64,000 bases of DNA, taken from Cucumis sativus. Its lineage: Eukaryota > Streptophyta > Magnoliopsida > Cucurbitales > Cucurbitaceae. The translations under genes and the position numbers were made by a program. The stretch lies in contig NC_026656.2 in the NCBI RefSeq assembly GCF_000004075.3, positions 13,826,001 through 13,890,000 of the forward strand, read 5' to 3'. Below the pieces are notes generated by a model. The model searched no databases and was not told the DNA's origin. It saw only the letters and a program-made list of their open reading frames with translations. Numbering within the stretch: position 1 is the stretch's first letter; each line of letters opens with the position of its first letter. Positions 1-13,259 of this stretch are shown here, piece by piece.

Positions 1-198
1 ACACAGAATAGTTGCACCCTATAGGTAAAATGACATCACAGTTTTAGGAAAACAAAAACGGGATAGGATACAAAGAAGACTAATTCATGAATCATGGAAT
101 TTTTTTCACAAAAAGATATAAAGCTCCAATGTCGATGCAAGTTGAGTATCAACATACTTGAGTGCAGGAATTAGAAATGAACATAGAACGAAACTAAC

Positions 199-3100
199 CT
201 TGTATCTGTTGTTTATACCCAAACATCAAACACAATTCCGATGCCTGTTCATGATGCACTATGTTCTCAAAGAGCTTCAAAATCTCATCCCCGCTGAATG
301 AAGTTGTCAATCCATAAGACACTAGAAGTTGCAAGAAGCCAACAGCATCCATAGACCCATTTGTATCACTTCTCATGTTCTGTTTCCAGTCAATTGCAAT
401 CTTCATTGCATCTTCTCTTTCCTTTGGACCAATACTTGGTGAGATTTGCTTTAATTGTTTTAAAAGAAGTGTGGACCACGTCAAGAAATTTTCTTTAAAG
501 CCCAACTGTTCTTTCTTCAAATGTTGGTGAAAAGAACCTTGAATCAGATCCAGGACAAGTTTTGCTGGGTCTAATGACTGTTTAAGAATAGATAAGATTA
601 CACTTGGTATCAACTTTGATCCAGTCAACCTCTTTTTGTTCAGAAGTACATATAATCTCTTCTCGTTTGGTTCCATGCTGAGCTGCTCGTTTTTTGAGGA
701 AAAGACCAGCCCTTCGTTAGGTTGCTCTAGTTCAACAAGGGAAGGAGTAGGAGTTGCATTGACCTCTTAGAGAAACAATTGGTAAAGAGATTAGAAATTT
801 AAAAACCAACCAGCATGAATTAGTATTTGATTTTAGTAACGGCATGAAAGAACTAGATAGCCTTCACAATTGGAGATACTGTGAAGACAATAGGATCAGT
901 GACAACAAAACTTACTTGGGGTCTGAAGCATATATAACTTATAGCAAAGGTAAGGGGAGAAAAACGTAAACAGTAGAGGATAGCCACAGAGATCTAAAAG
1001 CTATGAACCCTAAAGGCCAAAACCATCCTGAATACATAAATATGAAAATACAATTTGGGTTTTGGGGGCAACCCGCACTAGACAGTCTCCCTTAGACCCT
1101 GATTCATAACCTGAGCCAGACGACCCCTTGATTCAATGCATTCCAAGGAAAGCAATATCAAGGTAGTAACTAGGATAACTATACCTCCGAAACTATTTTG
1201 CCAACAATTAATAATAAATGATAATAAAGATGGCGAGAAAAGTATATACCAGACGATTTATCTCCAATTCCAAGTGCTCGGGATAACTCAAATGCTTGTT
1301 TATATTGTGAAACAGAATTCAAAAGAATTTGTAGTTCACCCGCATTAAAATTGGAGGCCAACCGAAAATTAGCAACAAGTAGCAAGAATGCCACTACCTC
1401 CGCATGGTTCTCAACTGGCATCACCAGTTTAGCCTTCCACAGGCCTGCCAGCCTTAGAGCTTCTTCTTTCAGTGGAGGTGTGATTTTGGGTGAGAAGTTC
1501 AATAATAGTTCAGACAGAAAAATGCATCCCCTTTTCACATTATAAAAATCGATTTTTGCATCTTTAGACTCTGTATGTGTAGGGTAGAACCATCTCATTG
1601 CATCTAGAACCAACTTAGCAGGATCGGAAGATGCTTTAAGTGTAATCATCAGTTCCGCTCGCACCAAATCATGCAGTTTCAAATGCTCACATAAGAGAGC
1701 TAACAAAAGCTTTCCATCCAAGGCAGATCCAGTAGGAAAATGCAAAGTATTAGAACTGCCTGCCGGTTTGCAGCCTGATTCCTCAGTTTTTACTTGTAAG
1801 TGAAGATTGTTTGGATCATCTATCAATTTTACTTTTTCGTTACATTTTTGTATCAAAGCTCTGACTAGATTGATTTCTTTTTCTTTTGATTCAAGTTCCT
1901 CATCCGGCGCTTTGTGTTGTATTTCCTTTAATCTTAGTTCTTCACGGTCTTTTTCCAGCAATAAAATCTGCGAATCCATGTCTGCTTTTAAAGATTCAAT
2001 CTCTTTTAGATACAGGCTCACTTTCTCATCTTTCTTGTTGAGCTCCTCCATCCGTCTCTTAAAATTGTTTTCTACATTCTCGAGATACTTTGAGCGCTCT
2101 TCTATGAATTTCCTCAACGCATTGAAATGCTCTTTTTGAGATTTTAGACCTTCAAGGCATTTATCAACTGTCAAAGAAATGGAACCGTGTTGTTCCACCA
2201 CTGATGAAAAGTCATTAGAGTTTCCATCCACTGTTTCTTTCAGCGAATGATGGTGATTCTCCTCCAATTCCCATTCCTTTGAGCATTCGATGATTGCCTT
2301 TTCTATCGTACTAACATAATTTGTAAGCATCATGACAGCATTCTGACAATCTCGAATAGATTGTTGGGTGCCATCAAGTTGCTTTTCCTGCACATCAAGT
2401 TCTTTACTATGTTCCTTGATACAAGATTTGATGGATTCTAATTCTGATTCCTTTGATAACAAGTCCTCAGAAAGAGCCCCCAACTTGCTCCACATAACAT
2501 CAAATTCTTGCTCTTTAAGATCAAGCTCTTCAGTCCGCACTTTTATAGTCTTTTCAATCTTGTCTAATCTTTTCTCCTTCCACTTCGTGGCAATCATATT
2601 TTGAATTGTCTCAAGCTCCTTTTCTTTCAATTTGAGTTCTCCATTGCTATCTTTAATTGCCATTTGGATTGCATCGAACTGCTTCTCCTTGATTGCAAGC
2701 TCTTCTTCATGATTTCGAAGCAATGCTCTTATCGATTCAACACTCTTCTCCTTCAACTCACATTCCATTAATCGTTCTTCAATTAACTGCATTACACCAT
2801 TTAATTTCTGTTCTTTCAATTCCATAGCATGCTCACAGTCGTCAATCCTCTCTCGAACCATCTCAAAATCCTTCTCCTTCTCCTCAAATTCCTTCTCCAA
2901 ATCCGATAATCTCCTGCATGCTCTACAAAGCTCATCTTCTTTCATCTTAATATCCTTCGACAAAACTCCCAATCTCTCATGCATTAATTCCAACTCCATC
3001 TCTTTTCCCTTAACCGCACTATCACACTTCACAATCAAACGATTCAACTCACTGAGTTCATTCTTCCTCAACTCAACCTCCTTCGAACATTCCAAGATAC

Positions 3101-3338
3101 ACTTCTCCAAATCCACTAACTTCTCTTCCTTCAACGCAATAGCTTTCTCCCGGCGCTCAACCTCCTCACACTGAGTCAAAATCATCTCACGTGTAGATTC
3201 GAAGTGCGTCTCCAAATCTTTCCATTGAAGACTGAAGAGAAGAAACGAAGAAGCTTCCGAATGTAACTGCTCGTGAGCTTTGCAGAGATTACTCTGCTTC
3301 CACTCAGAAAGCTTCATATTAGAAGCAACCCTGTCCAT
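199..3338 (-). CDS. FRIGIDA-like protein with tandem FRIGIDA domains, 3' part beyond window
   Basis: Two coding exons are visible: 3338-1250 and 765-199. Donors are GTATAT and GTTAGT, and the frame is kept (phase 1 at both donors). This gives at least 885 residues; the gene continues left of the window. The start is the first ATG, reading MDRVASNM; the open frame upstream begins only at a TTG. Residues about 25-520 are a long charged coiled coil rich in KEKE-type heptads. Residues about 537-690 form one FRIGIDA domain (DGKLLLALLCEHL, SSDPAKLVLDAM, ALRLAGLWKAK). A second domain at about 728-884 repeats the same landmarks (SLDPAKLVLDLIQ, EDAMKIAIDWKQ). The family includes FRIGIDA, a scaffold activating FLC in Arabidopsis, but most FRL members have no defined role. 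This architecture fits the long FRL5-like proteins. The family is certain; a flowering role is not implied. Confidence 0.9.
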
Positions 3339-3613
3339 ATACACAACTGCAGAGTAGTTATTATACAAAAAGAAAAAAGATCAAAACGTGGAAAGAAAGA
3401 AAAAAGAACGTAAAAGAAGAAGAAACGTATTAACAATGGCGAAAATAGCGATAGAAAGAGAGTGAAACCCTAGATATGGGGACATGGAAGAGGTGGTCAG
3501 AGAAATCGGAAGAGGGAGGAGAGTGGTGACGAGTGATGAAAGAAAATGGCAATGGTTTCTTGATTTTCTTTCTCTCTTTCTCTCTTTCTTTTCGTTTCTC
3601 CCACGAGTCCCCA

Positions 3614-3621
3614 TATTTATA
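3614..3621 (-). promoter_or_regulatory. TATA box of the FRIGIDA-like gene
   Basis: Read on the minus strand this is TATAAATA, about 275 bases before the ATG at 3338. A start site near 3584 would give a leader of about 245 bases, rich in CT on the transcribed strand (3541-3600). The assignment rests on motif and position only. Confidence 0.55.
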
Positions 3622-4457
3622 CAAAAAAAAAATTATAATTAAAGTAGGAAAAGATTAGGATTAATTAATTTGATTAATTATTTAATGTTATATTTTGTTT
3701 CCTAAAGTAACTGACCGTACGGAGATCACGGATTGTGTGATTACTTTTTTATTTATCCGTTTAATTCCGATAACTTAGGGGCTTTTCAGATTTTGAAAAA
3801 CTACTAATTACATCATTTTAAGTCCTACACTTTAGGATTTATATCAATTTTAACGGTTGCATTTATTCCATTTATACTTTTACTTATATAAATTTATCCA
3901 TTTAAATTCCTTAAGCATTAGAATTAGTTTAAATATAATTGTTATCTTCATTTATATATATATATTACATAAATTTCGGACCGTCAGTATTTTTTTCAAC
4001 CAGAAAATAAAATTTTAAAAGTATATTTTTAGATAATGAAAATTGATCAAATATTTTTAGATTTGGAGATTTATATTTGGATACAAATTTAATCGTGTAT
4101 CAATATCTAATAAAAAAAATTATGTTAGATTAACGTTTAGATTTATATTTGGTATGTTTAGCTTGGTAGCTTAACCAAATCTAAATTAATATTTCAATAT
4201 TTTTGTTCAAGATTATATTTGATACACAATCTATAAAAGAAAGTGTACAAAAAGGAAAGACAAAGCAATTTTGTTATAAAAATTAACCCAAATATTTTGC
4301 TATTTTAATAACACTTTTCAAAGTTGTTGTTATTATTATTATTATTTAATCAATTAAATTAAATTTATTTACAAAATATGAAAATAAAACTTTCAAATAT
4401 CACTTATTAAAACTATTTCTTTTTTTAAAAGAAATAAATATGATCCTCACGTTCCTA

Positions 4458-4563
4458 TAAAATATCACTTATTAAAATTATTTCGTAAATGTTTTGGGAA
4501 CAACATATACTAAAATATCACTTATTGAAAGTATTTCATAAATATTTTGGAAACAACATATAC
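4458..4563. repeat. Two-copy tandem repeat, 53-bp period
   Basis: The block starting TAAAATATCACTTATT at 4458 recurs at 4511 with a few substitutions, both copies ending in ACAACATATACT. A partial related copy (ATATCACTTATTAAAA) lies near 4396. Confidence 0.75.
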
Positions 4564-4726
4564 TATTATATACCTTTGCATAATCTAATTCTCTTATGTA
4601 ATTGAGTAGATAATTTTAATAATGTTATATTAATAGTGTTAGTGCATATTCGTTTTATTAAATTTATTTCTTTTCTTATTTTTGTTTTTTTGAATGTGTT
4701 GTCAACCATATATATTATTATATTCC

Positions 4727-4816
4727 ACTATATAATATATTTTTGTGATGTGGTTTATTATAATATATACAACTATATAATATATTTTTGTGACGTGGTT
4801 TATTATAATATATACA
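4727..4816. repeat. Two-copy tandem repeat, 45-bp period
   Basis: Two 45-bp units at 4727-4771 and 4772-4816 differ at one position (GATG versus GACG). A truncated third unit begins at 4817. Confidence 0.85.
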
Positions 4817-6174
4817 ACTACATATTTTTAATAATACATGACTTCTATACAAAATTAAGTATGAATGCATACTAAATCTAAATAAAAATAATCAAGTATA
4901 TAACAACATTTAAAAAATTCCGAAACAAAATCTATCCAATTTTTTAGAAAATGTTGGTGTATACTTTAATTATTTTAAATATAATTGATATATTTTCTAT
5001 CATCCTATAAAACAAGTTATCTACAATATTCTCAAATCTTTTTCGATTTTAGATGCATATCTGTATATTAATTTATTTGTCATGTTGTTATGTTTTTAAA
5101 AAATTGGGTGAAGAATTGTCAGATGTTTATAAATTATAACGATATTATAATTGGAGAATATAATACTTTTACAACTATACAAATTTTCCTATATTTCTTT
5201 GGAGACGAAGATTTGAAACAATATATCATATGGTACAACATTTGTCTACCAACAGGAAAACCATATACTCATCATAAATTAAAGTCAAGTATATTAATTC
5301 AAAATTTCAATTCAACTATACTTTTGGTACATCATATCATTAGTTTCTCTTTTTGGTACATTTGACCTTTTAAAACCACTAAACATAGACACTAAAAAAA
5401 TTGAAGAACCATTTTGGTCCTCCTTTGGACCAATTCTTCCAAGAAAAAAAATCAACAGCATAAACTAATTTTAAGATCTGTATAAAAATCAAAATGGAAC
5501 AAAACTCAGTTATTCAGAGACCAAACCATTCATAAGGTAAGAATCAACTAAACCATGAAAACATGAAAACATGAAACATGAAATAGAATGCAACGACAAA
5601 CGCTATGGTTCAAGTCTCATTTGAGAACCTGAAAATGTAAATCATCAATAAACATATGAATAAACTTCTCTGAGAAAATTCATATAAATGAACAACTATG
5701 CACAGCATGCCACATCACACTCTAAACATATTGTACTTACAAAATAATACAAAGGAATACAAAAAAAACAAGCCCACATAAGAAGCCCTCAATGGCCTAA
5801 AAGCTATGGGGAGATTGATATGAAATCTTTCCATTTGAAAAAGAAAGAACCCAAAAGAGAACAGTGACAAAATACAAGTATATACATCATATTAACTTTT
5901 TTTTTGAGGAAAAGAAGTTCAAAATCAGAGATACAAATGATAATTGATTCAACAACTAGACTGGAATATTTTACAGAACCTAATCAAATCTTAAGTATTT
6001 TTTTTTTTTTTTTCCTTTCCAAATGTTTCACTCTGCCTTCCAACTTTTGAGGAAAATGTAGTGCAAAAAATCAAGGAACAAGAAACAGCTTCACATGCAT
6101 TATTTGTTACATTAGATGTACATGAATTCTCATACATCTCAGATGGCATTTTAAGATTTGACATATAAAAGAAT

Positions 6175-9100
6175 TTACCCTCTTCCTGAATTGCCATGTC
6201 TCTGGCTTCTGAAATGGCTTAGAAGTGCTTGGGCCTGCGAGTAGTCGTATAGTTAGTTTTTGCTACAATGTCTAATAATTCACTTAAACTATTTTTCTAT
6301 GTATTCCTTACACTCTAACGAGATTCTAATACTTCGCCAAACTTTTACTAGTTTTCGTAAAAAATTCTAATAATTCACTAGTGATATTCTATGTAACCCT
6401 ACCCACTTGTGAAGATTCTAATACGCCCCTAAGCCTTTACTACTGTTTCGAGGAGGTGCTGTCATTTACTCTGTTAACAAGTTTAATGCTTGTCCTACTA
6501 ATGCTTGAATATGTCCACAACCACCCTCTACATCTAAACATTAAGACCTCATTTAGTACCCTTTTCCTTTCTTGTTTCTGGTTTTCTAAAATTAAAGAGA
6601 ATGATTTGAAGTATTGAATTCTTGGCTGAATTTCATAAAAGAAAATAAATAATAAATAACAAAATAAAATAAAACTGCATTCTTTTAGTTTCAGAATCGG
6701 GCTTGGTTTGTGAAAACATAGGTAAGATGTAGATAACAAGTCAAGAAATTAAAAGATTTGAGTAAGCTTAATCTCCAAAAACAAAAACAAAAACAAAAAA
6801 CAAAAAACCAAATGGTTACTTATTTTTAGAAACCAAATGGTTATCAAAAGGGGCCTAACATTAATGGCAAAGCACGAGATTTAAATTAAAAGTTTAAAGA
6901 CCTGATGAATGTTTCATGAAAGATCAAAAGTAAGAAATTAGCTAAACAAACAAAAACTCTAAAATTTAGAAATCAACTAGAAACTTTTTAAAATACTGTG
7001 TTTCAAATCTATACAACCTTAAAAGTTCAAGACTAACCGATAATTTAACCGTAAGATATCAAAGAGAAGATTAAGCGATACAGATAGATTTGATGTACCT
7101 TTTCTTTAGCTCTAGCAGTGCCAGATTGAGACAATGCCACTAATGGTGGAACAGCTCCTTCTTGGAGCACCATACTGCAATGCCTATTGCTTGTTGTGCA
7201 AAGCTGCAATAGTGCTGCTGCCGCATTTTCTTTTCCTCTTGCAGAACCCAACTCAACGACTTCAACCAGAACGGGAATTCCACCTTCCTGGCCAATTGCA
7301 GACCTACCCTCAGGAATCGTGGCAAGATTTGCCAACACAGCAACAGCCTTGTCAACCATTCCTGCTGCTGGGTCCATCAACTCCACAAGATGCCTCACAG
7401 CTCCAGCTTGTACAATTCTAGCTTTGTTCTCATGGAATATTGACAAATTAAACAGCGCTGTTGCTGCATCCTTCTTTCCCCTTGGAGTTCCATTGCCCAA
7501 TAATTCAACCAGAGGTCCTATTGCCCCAGACCTTCCAATTTTGACCTTGTTCTCTTCAATCACTGAGAGGCTAAAAAGAGTTGCTGCTGAGTTCTCCTTT
7601 GCTTCTGGGCTCCCAGTTTTAAGAACATGAATCAAAGGTTCAATGGCATTAGCCTGGGCAATTGCGCTTTTGTTATTATCATTGATGGATAAGTTTAGAA
7701 GTGCTGTCACAGCATTCTCCTGGATCTTAGAGTCTTCGGAGAGGAGCAAACCAACCAAATAATCAATGGCCCCACATTGGGCAATTACTATCCGGTTGTC
7801 CATATTATGCTTGGCCAGCAGCCGCAATTCAGCTGTAGCACCTCTTAAAGTGTCAAGTGAACTGCTTTTTAATTCCTCTACCACCTTCTGAACTTGTGCT
7901 TCAATAGCAGAAAGATCCGGCCTTGTCTCATTAGCAGATGATGTAATTATTCTAGAGGCAAACCTCTCTGACGGCCGGAGCCACATTGTATTACCTCGAG
8001 GCCTTGGGTGGTCAGCTAGTCTGGGTGGATGCTCCCGCTCTGGTTCTCTGTGGTTGGTTGTTGGGGTAGCAGCAGCCAAGGGCTCTGATTTACTCTCCCC
8101 AGCAGCATCACTGCCATAACCTGTCAGATTTGTTGACAAGTGAGTTGCTTCATTGGCTTCTCCTGAAGTTCCCCGAGAGTGATTAGCATTTGAGACTCCA
8201 CTAGAGGTGGAGGAAGACCTGTTATGACTATGAGACGGTTCATCCTCACCACAGGAATTTAGAACATTGGTTCTAGATGGTGACATAGATGGTTTAGCAA
8301 CCGGATCACAACCATTTTCTTCCAGTTTGGCCATTTGATCTTCTGAACTTGAAAGCAACAGTCTATCAACTTCAATCGCTCCTTCATCTCCAGCATCATT
8401 TGACAAGGAATCCTCAGACAGAGAGTGGGGGAGCAAAGAAGAACTTCCATCTCGATGGGTTCCACCAAGTGAGTTCGAATTCTTTCCTGAACCTGCAGAC
8501 CTGGTTGACTGAGGAGACATTGGTTGGTAGCCAGGGGAATGAGGAAAAAGGGGTTCTCGATGGGTATCAGGCTCAAAGCTCCCAACTAGAAGAGGAGAAA
8601 TCTGGTTTAAGTTCACTGACTTTGAGGGATCAGACAATTTCACATTGTTTGTGTCACACCAGTTTGCAATCAGAGCCTTAACAGTGTAATTAGGTATGAG
8701 ATTTGTGTGAACCAATGTCTGTCTAGTTTTTGGGCAAACGTTGAGACCCTGATCAATCCAATTTTTAATAAACACTCGCTCATAGGTCTGCCCTGATGCT
8801 ACAATAACTGGATCTGTCATTAGTTCTAGAGAAAGAGGACAGCAGAAGTCAGGAGGTATTGATACAGGACTAGAACTTTGGGACTGCTTTATCATAATAA
8901 GTCGTTCATGCATACGGGTTACAAGACCAATCATTTGATCAATGTCCTCTGCTTCTCCAGTATTTTCAGCTTGTTCTGCACTCTCTTTCAATTTTTCAAG
9001 GGCCACAGCCTCAATTAAGATCGCCTGATTTGATCTCAAGCTTAGGGAATCCGCAAGTTTAACCAAAACATCTGAGCTGGGAGCAATGCCATCTACTTGA

Positions 9101-11472
9101 TTCCTTATGGCATCTTTGATAACGGAAGATATTTCTTCCTTTCCAATATTCTTAATTTTTTGTACGCAGTGCTGTAATAATTAGTTAAGCAAATAATTTG
9201 TCATTGATACTCAGTTTACAACTAAAACATTAATCGGACAGAAAGGGGAAAAATAGAGGCTGTCCATGCGTTGATTTTCACCTTGAAAGCATTTATACTC
9301 CATTGTAAAAAGCAAGGGGAAGTGGTGAATAAGCTCAATCAATATCACGGCAAAAAGTTGAAACCATAAATCTTAAATCAATCATTACCTCAAGAGATTT
9401 TGAACTCAGCTCCTCCGGAAGATTTTCATTTGAAGACTGAAGAAGCTGGAATATATCCAAGCTAAATTTCCCAATCTTTGATATCAATGTTTCACTTTGC
9501 AATACCTTGGATCATACACCAAAAAGGGAAGGAGAGAGGGACACCGACAAATTAGTAAAAAGATGGCGACAAATAATTTTTAAAGAAGAATAACTAGACT
9601 ACTATTTAAAAGAAAAAAAGACGCATAAAAAATAAAGCCTACAAAAAGGTTCCAAACTACCAAAAATATAAAAGGGCTCGGAGGCCGTAACCCATGTTAC
9701 TATTCGTGAGTATAATGTCAAACCATATAATAGTCCAACCAGGTGCAAAACTGACAAGTCATGGTTATACTTCAAAGGTTATTTTCAAGAATACAAAAAT
9801 TTCAGATTAATGTGGCTAAGTGCACTAGACAACGCCATTTTGCTTTCAATTTTCTACATTAAAAAAAGGTGATTTTCTACTAGTATCTTAGTGTGTCTTT
9901 TAGCTTTGGATATTAATATTGACCAAATTTCCACAAAAAAATGTTATGGTAAAAGTATGGGCCGTCTCACCCATTCACCAGTTTAGTTGACCAAATAACA
10001 GCTCACAAAAGAACTGTGTTTGATATCCAAGTGATGGTTTAACCCCAGTTTTCACCCAATCCTATCAAGGTAATCTTTGCTCCATCATATCCAAGCTGAC
10101 TGTTCTTAAATGAATGAATACAACAACACACTTCACTCTTATTATTGAGACAGCATACACCAGCTTGACAGCACATATCTACTGGGTTAAACAATGAATC
10201 CATCAATGAATCTCTTACAAGTGAGGAACTCTTTCTCACAAGTTCCAGCCCATTTCAAAATCTTCTTCAAGAGTTCTGCCTATGTTAATTGCAAAATACT
10301 ACTCAATTAAGGATACTTGTGAGAAAGAGTTCCACAGCAACCAAACTCTTATCTCTGAAACTAAGAGCCCACAAGCCATTTAATGTATGCATTTCTACAC
10401 TGTGATGATATCAAAACTCTACTGTTTTCTCTCTCCTTTACCAATATCTTCTTGCTTAGGTCGTTAAAGTCACATTTAAAACATCATACTGCTGGATCCA
10501 ATGATATTTGGCATCAATAAAACCTAATTGTTAAAACCACGTTTTATAACCATTTGGTATTTTTGTTTTCAAGATTAAACTTATAAGCACTACTTTCACC
10601 TATTGATTTCTTGACTTTGTTATGTATTTTTCGTCCTATTAGATTGGAGGGCTGTGATGGAGCCAACCACTTTGTTATGTACTCTTCAGGAGTGTTTTAC
10701 TTAAAAGTCAAGCCAAGTTTTGAAAGAAAAAAAAAAGTAGGTTTTGAAAAGTTATTTCTGTGTTTTAAACTTGGATCAAATTCAAATGTTTCATTAGGAA
10801 AGATGAAAACCACGGTAAAGAAGTTGTAAGAAAACAAGTAAACTTTTCAATAGTTACTACTAGTATCTTAGTGTGTCTTAGTATATAAAAAAATTAAAAC
10901 AATAAAAAAATAATGAAACTTAATAAATTAATTATAGGACAAAAAATACATTTTAGTAAACAAGATTGTTCTTTCAAAACTAGGTACTCAATAAAATTAT
11001 TAGGCCCTAAACCTTACACGTGAGAGTTTCCATTTCAAATGCTCAAGTCAGTAGGGTGCCCGTCGATGAGAGAGATAAACTTACTTTTTAAGATTAATAA
11101 TACTACTACTACTAATAATAATAATAAAGGTAAGGTACTCATTTTAGAGAAGAAAAATGCATCAAAAGAAAAAAAGAAGGATAACGTATAACTTACAAAG
11201 TATACTTTACTTGACAACGGTTGCCAATTTTCGAAGAGCACCCTTAGTTCATCCACTGAATGATCAAGTTCTTCAAATGCCTGAGTAAGCTCTTCATCAG
11301 AAGCTATATCTGAATCAACAACCGCATCCAGTATTGGTCTTAATAGTTTCAAGGCCCCTTCTATTTTATGGTAGTACTTCAAAGTTGGTTGTAAATTTAT
11401 GTAGTCAGAAGATGAAAGTTGAAGAAATGATGATATATGCCTAAGAAGCACTTTAAGTAATGATACCCCCAT
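6175..11472 (-). CDS. PUB4: U-box E3 ubiquitin ligase with ARM repeats, PUB4-like
   Basis: Four coding exons, 11472-11197, 9505-9389, 9171-7099 and 6234-6175, give 841 residues; all junctions are GT-AG and in frame. The start reads MGVSLLKVLLRHISSF, as in PUB4-type proteins, just after a 3' splice site. The N-terminal 230 residues are the plant UND helical domain. The U-box spans about 236-310 (PPDFCCPLSLELMTDPVIVA, QTYERVFIKNWI). A serine-rich linker follows, then armadillo repeats at about 555-825 (the ENAVTALLNLSIN pattern repeated). The tiny last exon encodes the usual tail AQALLSHFRSQRHGNSGRG. The U-box recruits the E2 and the ARM array binds substrates or receptor kinases. Arabidopsis PUB4 acts in meristem, anther and peptide-receptor signalling. 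Length matches the family. The exact orthology to PUB4 is inferred. Confidence 0.93.
9506..11196 (-). other. Long first coding-region intron of the U-box gene
   Basis: This intron separates the exon ending in WQPLSSKVYF from the exon starting VLQSETLISK. It is AT-rich, with simple ATT and TAA runs near 11100. No coding segment or recognisable mobile element was seen in it. Confidence 0.7.
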
Positions 11473-11970
11473 TGCACCTGCGTCAATATCATAATCAATC
11501 AAGATGAAAGAGAAGGAATGCATGTATACAGGGAGGGTGGAAAGGACAGAAAATAATAGCCAAATCACAAAAATAGCAAATAGAATCGAGGCAGTCTATT
11601 GTAAATCTACAAAATAATAATAATAATAACAACAACAAATAAATAAATAGAGATGGACTGCTTCAAAGAGAAAAATTCATTTTAGAACTTCTCAAGAGTT
11701 GAGATTCCTTTAAAAAAACTATAACAGATCAAATCAAAGAACCAAACCTACGTGTATAGAGCTTCTCTAGTAAATAAACATATGGCAGCTATTTTGTAAG
11801 TATGGTGATCAAATGTTTAAAACTCTTTCAAAAACCAATGATTTTTGTCAGAGGTGCTTGGTGAAAAAAATAAAATGGGAAAAATTAGCATTAATTGGCC
11901 TCAATTGGATGAACCTACGCTTCTACAATATTCTGCAAGACTTGATTTTAAGAGGGAGGTCTAGCCTTTT

Positions 11971-12170
11971 CTTTACCTTAGGCTTCCTCTAGGGGTTATC
12001 CTAAAAGAACCTCCTTCTAGCAGCGTATTATTGATAAATTCCAGAAGAAAATCAATAGATGGAAAGGGTTCACACCCTTATGGGGAGCCCGCCTTGTATT
12101 GTAATTCATTGTCACCAATCTCCCAATCTATTATATGTCTATTTTCCTCATGTCTTCTATAGTCAGCTTG
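11971..12170 (+). mobile_element. LINE (non-LTR retrotransposon) remnant, end of RT domain
   Basis: With frameshifts and a stop, plus-strand translation gives L-G-L-P-L-G-like sequence, then IDKFQKKINRWKG, then LPIYYMSIFLM. This is the typical order at the C-terminal side of plant L1-type reverse transcriptases (LGLPLGG, then KVQKKLASWKG, then LPIYYMSLF). The fragment is short, broken and not functional. It lies antisense to the U-box gene, in its probable leader intron. Confidence 0.6.
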
Positions 12171-12675
12171 TAATTTGTAACGATCTGACTTTCTTAGAAG
12201 AGACCTTGGGTGTTACTATACATCCAAGGATTGGAAAAACATAAACTTTAACAATGTTTATAAAGAACCACAAGTTCGCCAATGCTTTATCAAACATAAA
12301 AACAAAGAACTTATTTGAGATCACTTTGACACAATAATTTAAACCAAACAAAATTTTAAATGTTTTGATTTTATTCAAGGCTAGCTCTTGCATTCTTAAA
12401 TAGTTCGACGAGAACAACAAAAACACCTCAGTGATGCGGAAGCTCATGACTAATCTGTCCCCATGGCCAGTATGGCAATCTCCTGTCAACGGCCTCGAGC
12501 GTCCTTACCTTACCTGGGAGACAAACAAAGTGGAAAGGGTGACCACCACAAAAGTACTCACTAAGTGCCCCTGACAAAGTCCACCATGCACATTTCTATC
12601 ACACAGAGACGTCATGCACAATAGATTGCAAATGAGAAGCATAAAAGGAACAGATTATAAGCTTATAAGCTATAT

Positions 12676-12870
12676 GTTATGACACCCACGTCACGCAGAT
12701 ACGATGTACATAACTCTTAGCATATAACGCTTTATGAGATACAACACCTATGTCACTCAGATACGTCACACAGATACGATGTATGTAACTCATGACCCAC
12801 ACAGAGCTCGTGTCATGCATATTTGCATTACACAAACCCGTCAAACATATCGTCAATGTACATGACACGC
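12676..12870. repeat. Degenerate tandem repeat around CAGATACGATGTA
   Basis: CGCAGATACGATGTACATAA near 12696 recurs as CACAGATACGATGTATGTAA near 12772, with further half-copies (CACTCAGATACGTCACACAG). Minus-strand translation shows the same periodicity (YIHRICVT and YVHRICVT). The copies are diverged, with a period of roughly 78 bases. Confidence 0.6.
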
Positions 12871-13259
12871 TTACAAAAAAATATCAAACATACATAACAG
12901 TATCACAATAAGTTAACATATCGACACTAAGTCAGAAAACAGTGCTATCGACGGCTCTAAATCTCATCATTAGAGAAACACTTACCACAATTTGAAACCA
13001 GAAGCTATCGTGGTAAATTTTCTTTGGCTTCCAGAAACCATGATTAAGATGTTTAAACACTTGCCCAAAAAAAAATTATCCAAAACACCTAATTTCCAAC
13101 TAAATAAAGTTCAAACCTAAGGCAAACGCAAAAATTAAGACCCAATAAACCAAGTTATAGCAAGCCATATGACTATAAGGCCTTAACACTCACCGAAATG
13201 ACATCAAAACATCATTAAATCCACTAGAAAGCCGCTATAATCTACACTGAACTCTGAAT

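Larger units (their letters stand above)
3625..6174. other. AT-rich spacer and 3' flank of the U-box gene
   Basis: No protein-coding gene is recognisable. The stretch is strongly AT-rich and holds two short tandem duplications listed separately (4458-4563 and 4727-4816). The right part, roughly 5600-6174, is less extreme and probably includes the 3' UTR of the minus-strand U-box gene. Small open frames at 4636-4875 and 5090-5365 are low-complexity and look like chance. Confidence 0.6.
11473..13259 (-). other. Probable 5'-leader intron of the U-box gene
   Basis: A 3' splice signal (GACGCAG) sits just before the ATG at 11472, and a CT-rich, GC-richer leader-like block lies at 13260-13700. The interval is therefore best read as a leader intron of about 1.8-2.1 kb. 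It contains a LINE remnant and a degenerate tandem repeat, listed separately. The transcript structure is inferred. Confidence 0.5.

Noticed and set aside
3381..3614. 77-codon minus-strand frame upstream of the FRIGIDA-like gene
   Set aside because: Its ATG overlaps the TATA box, so it would lie before the transcription start. The rest is CT-rich leader.
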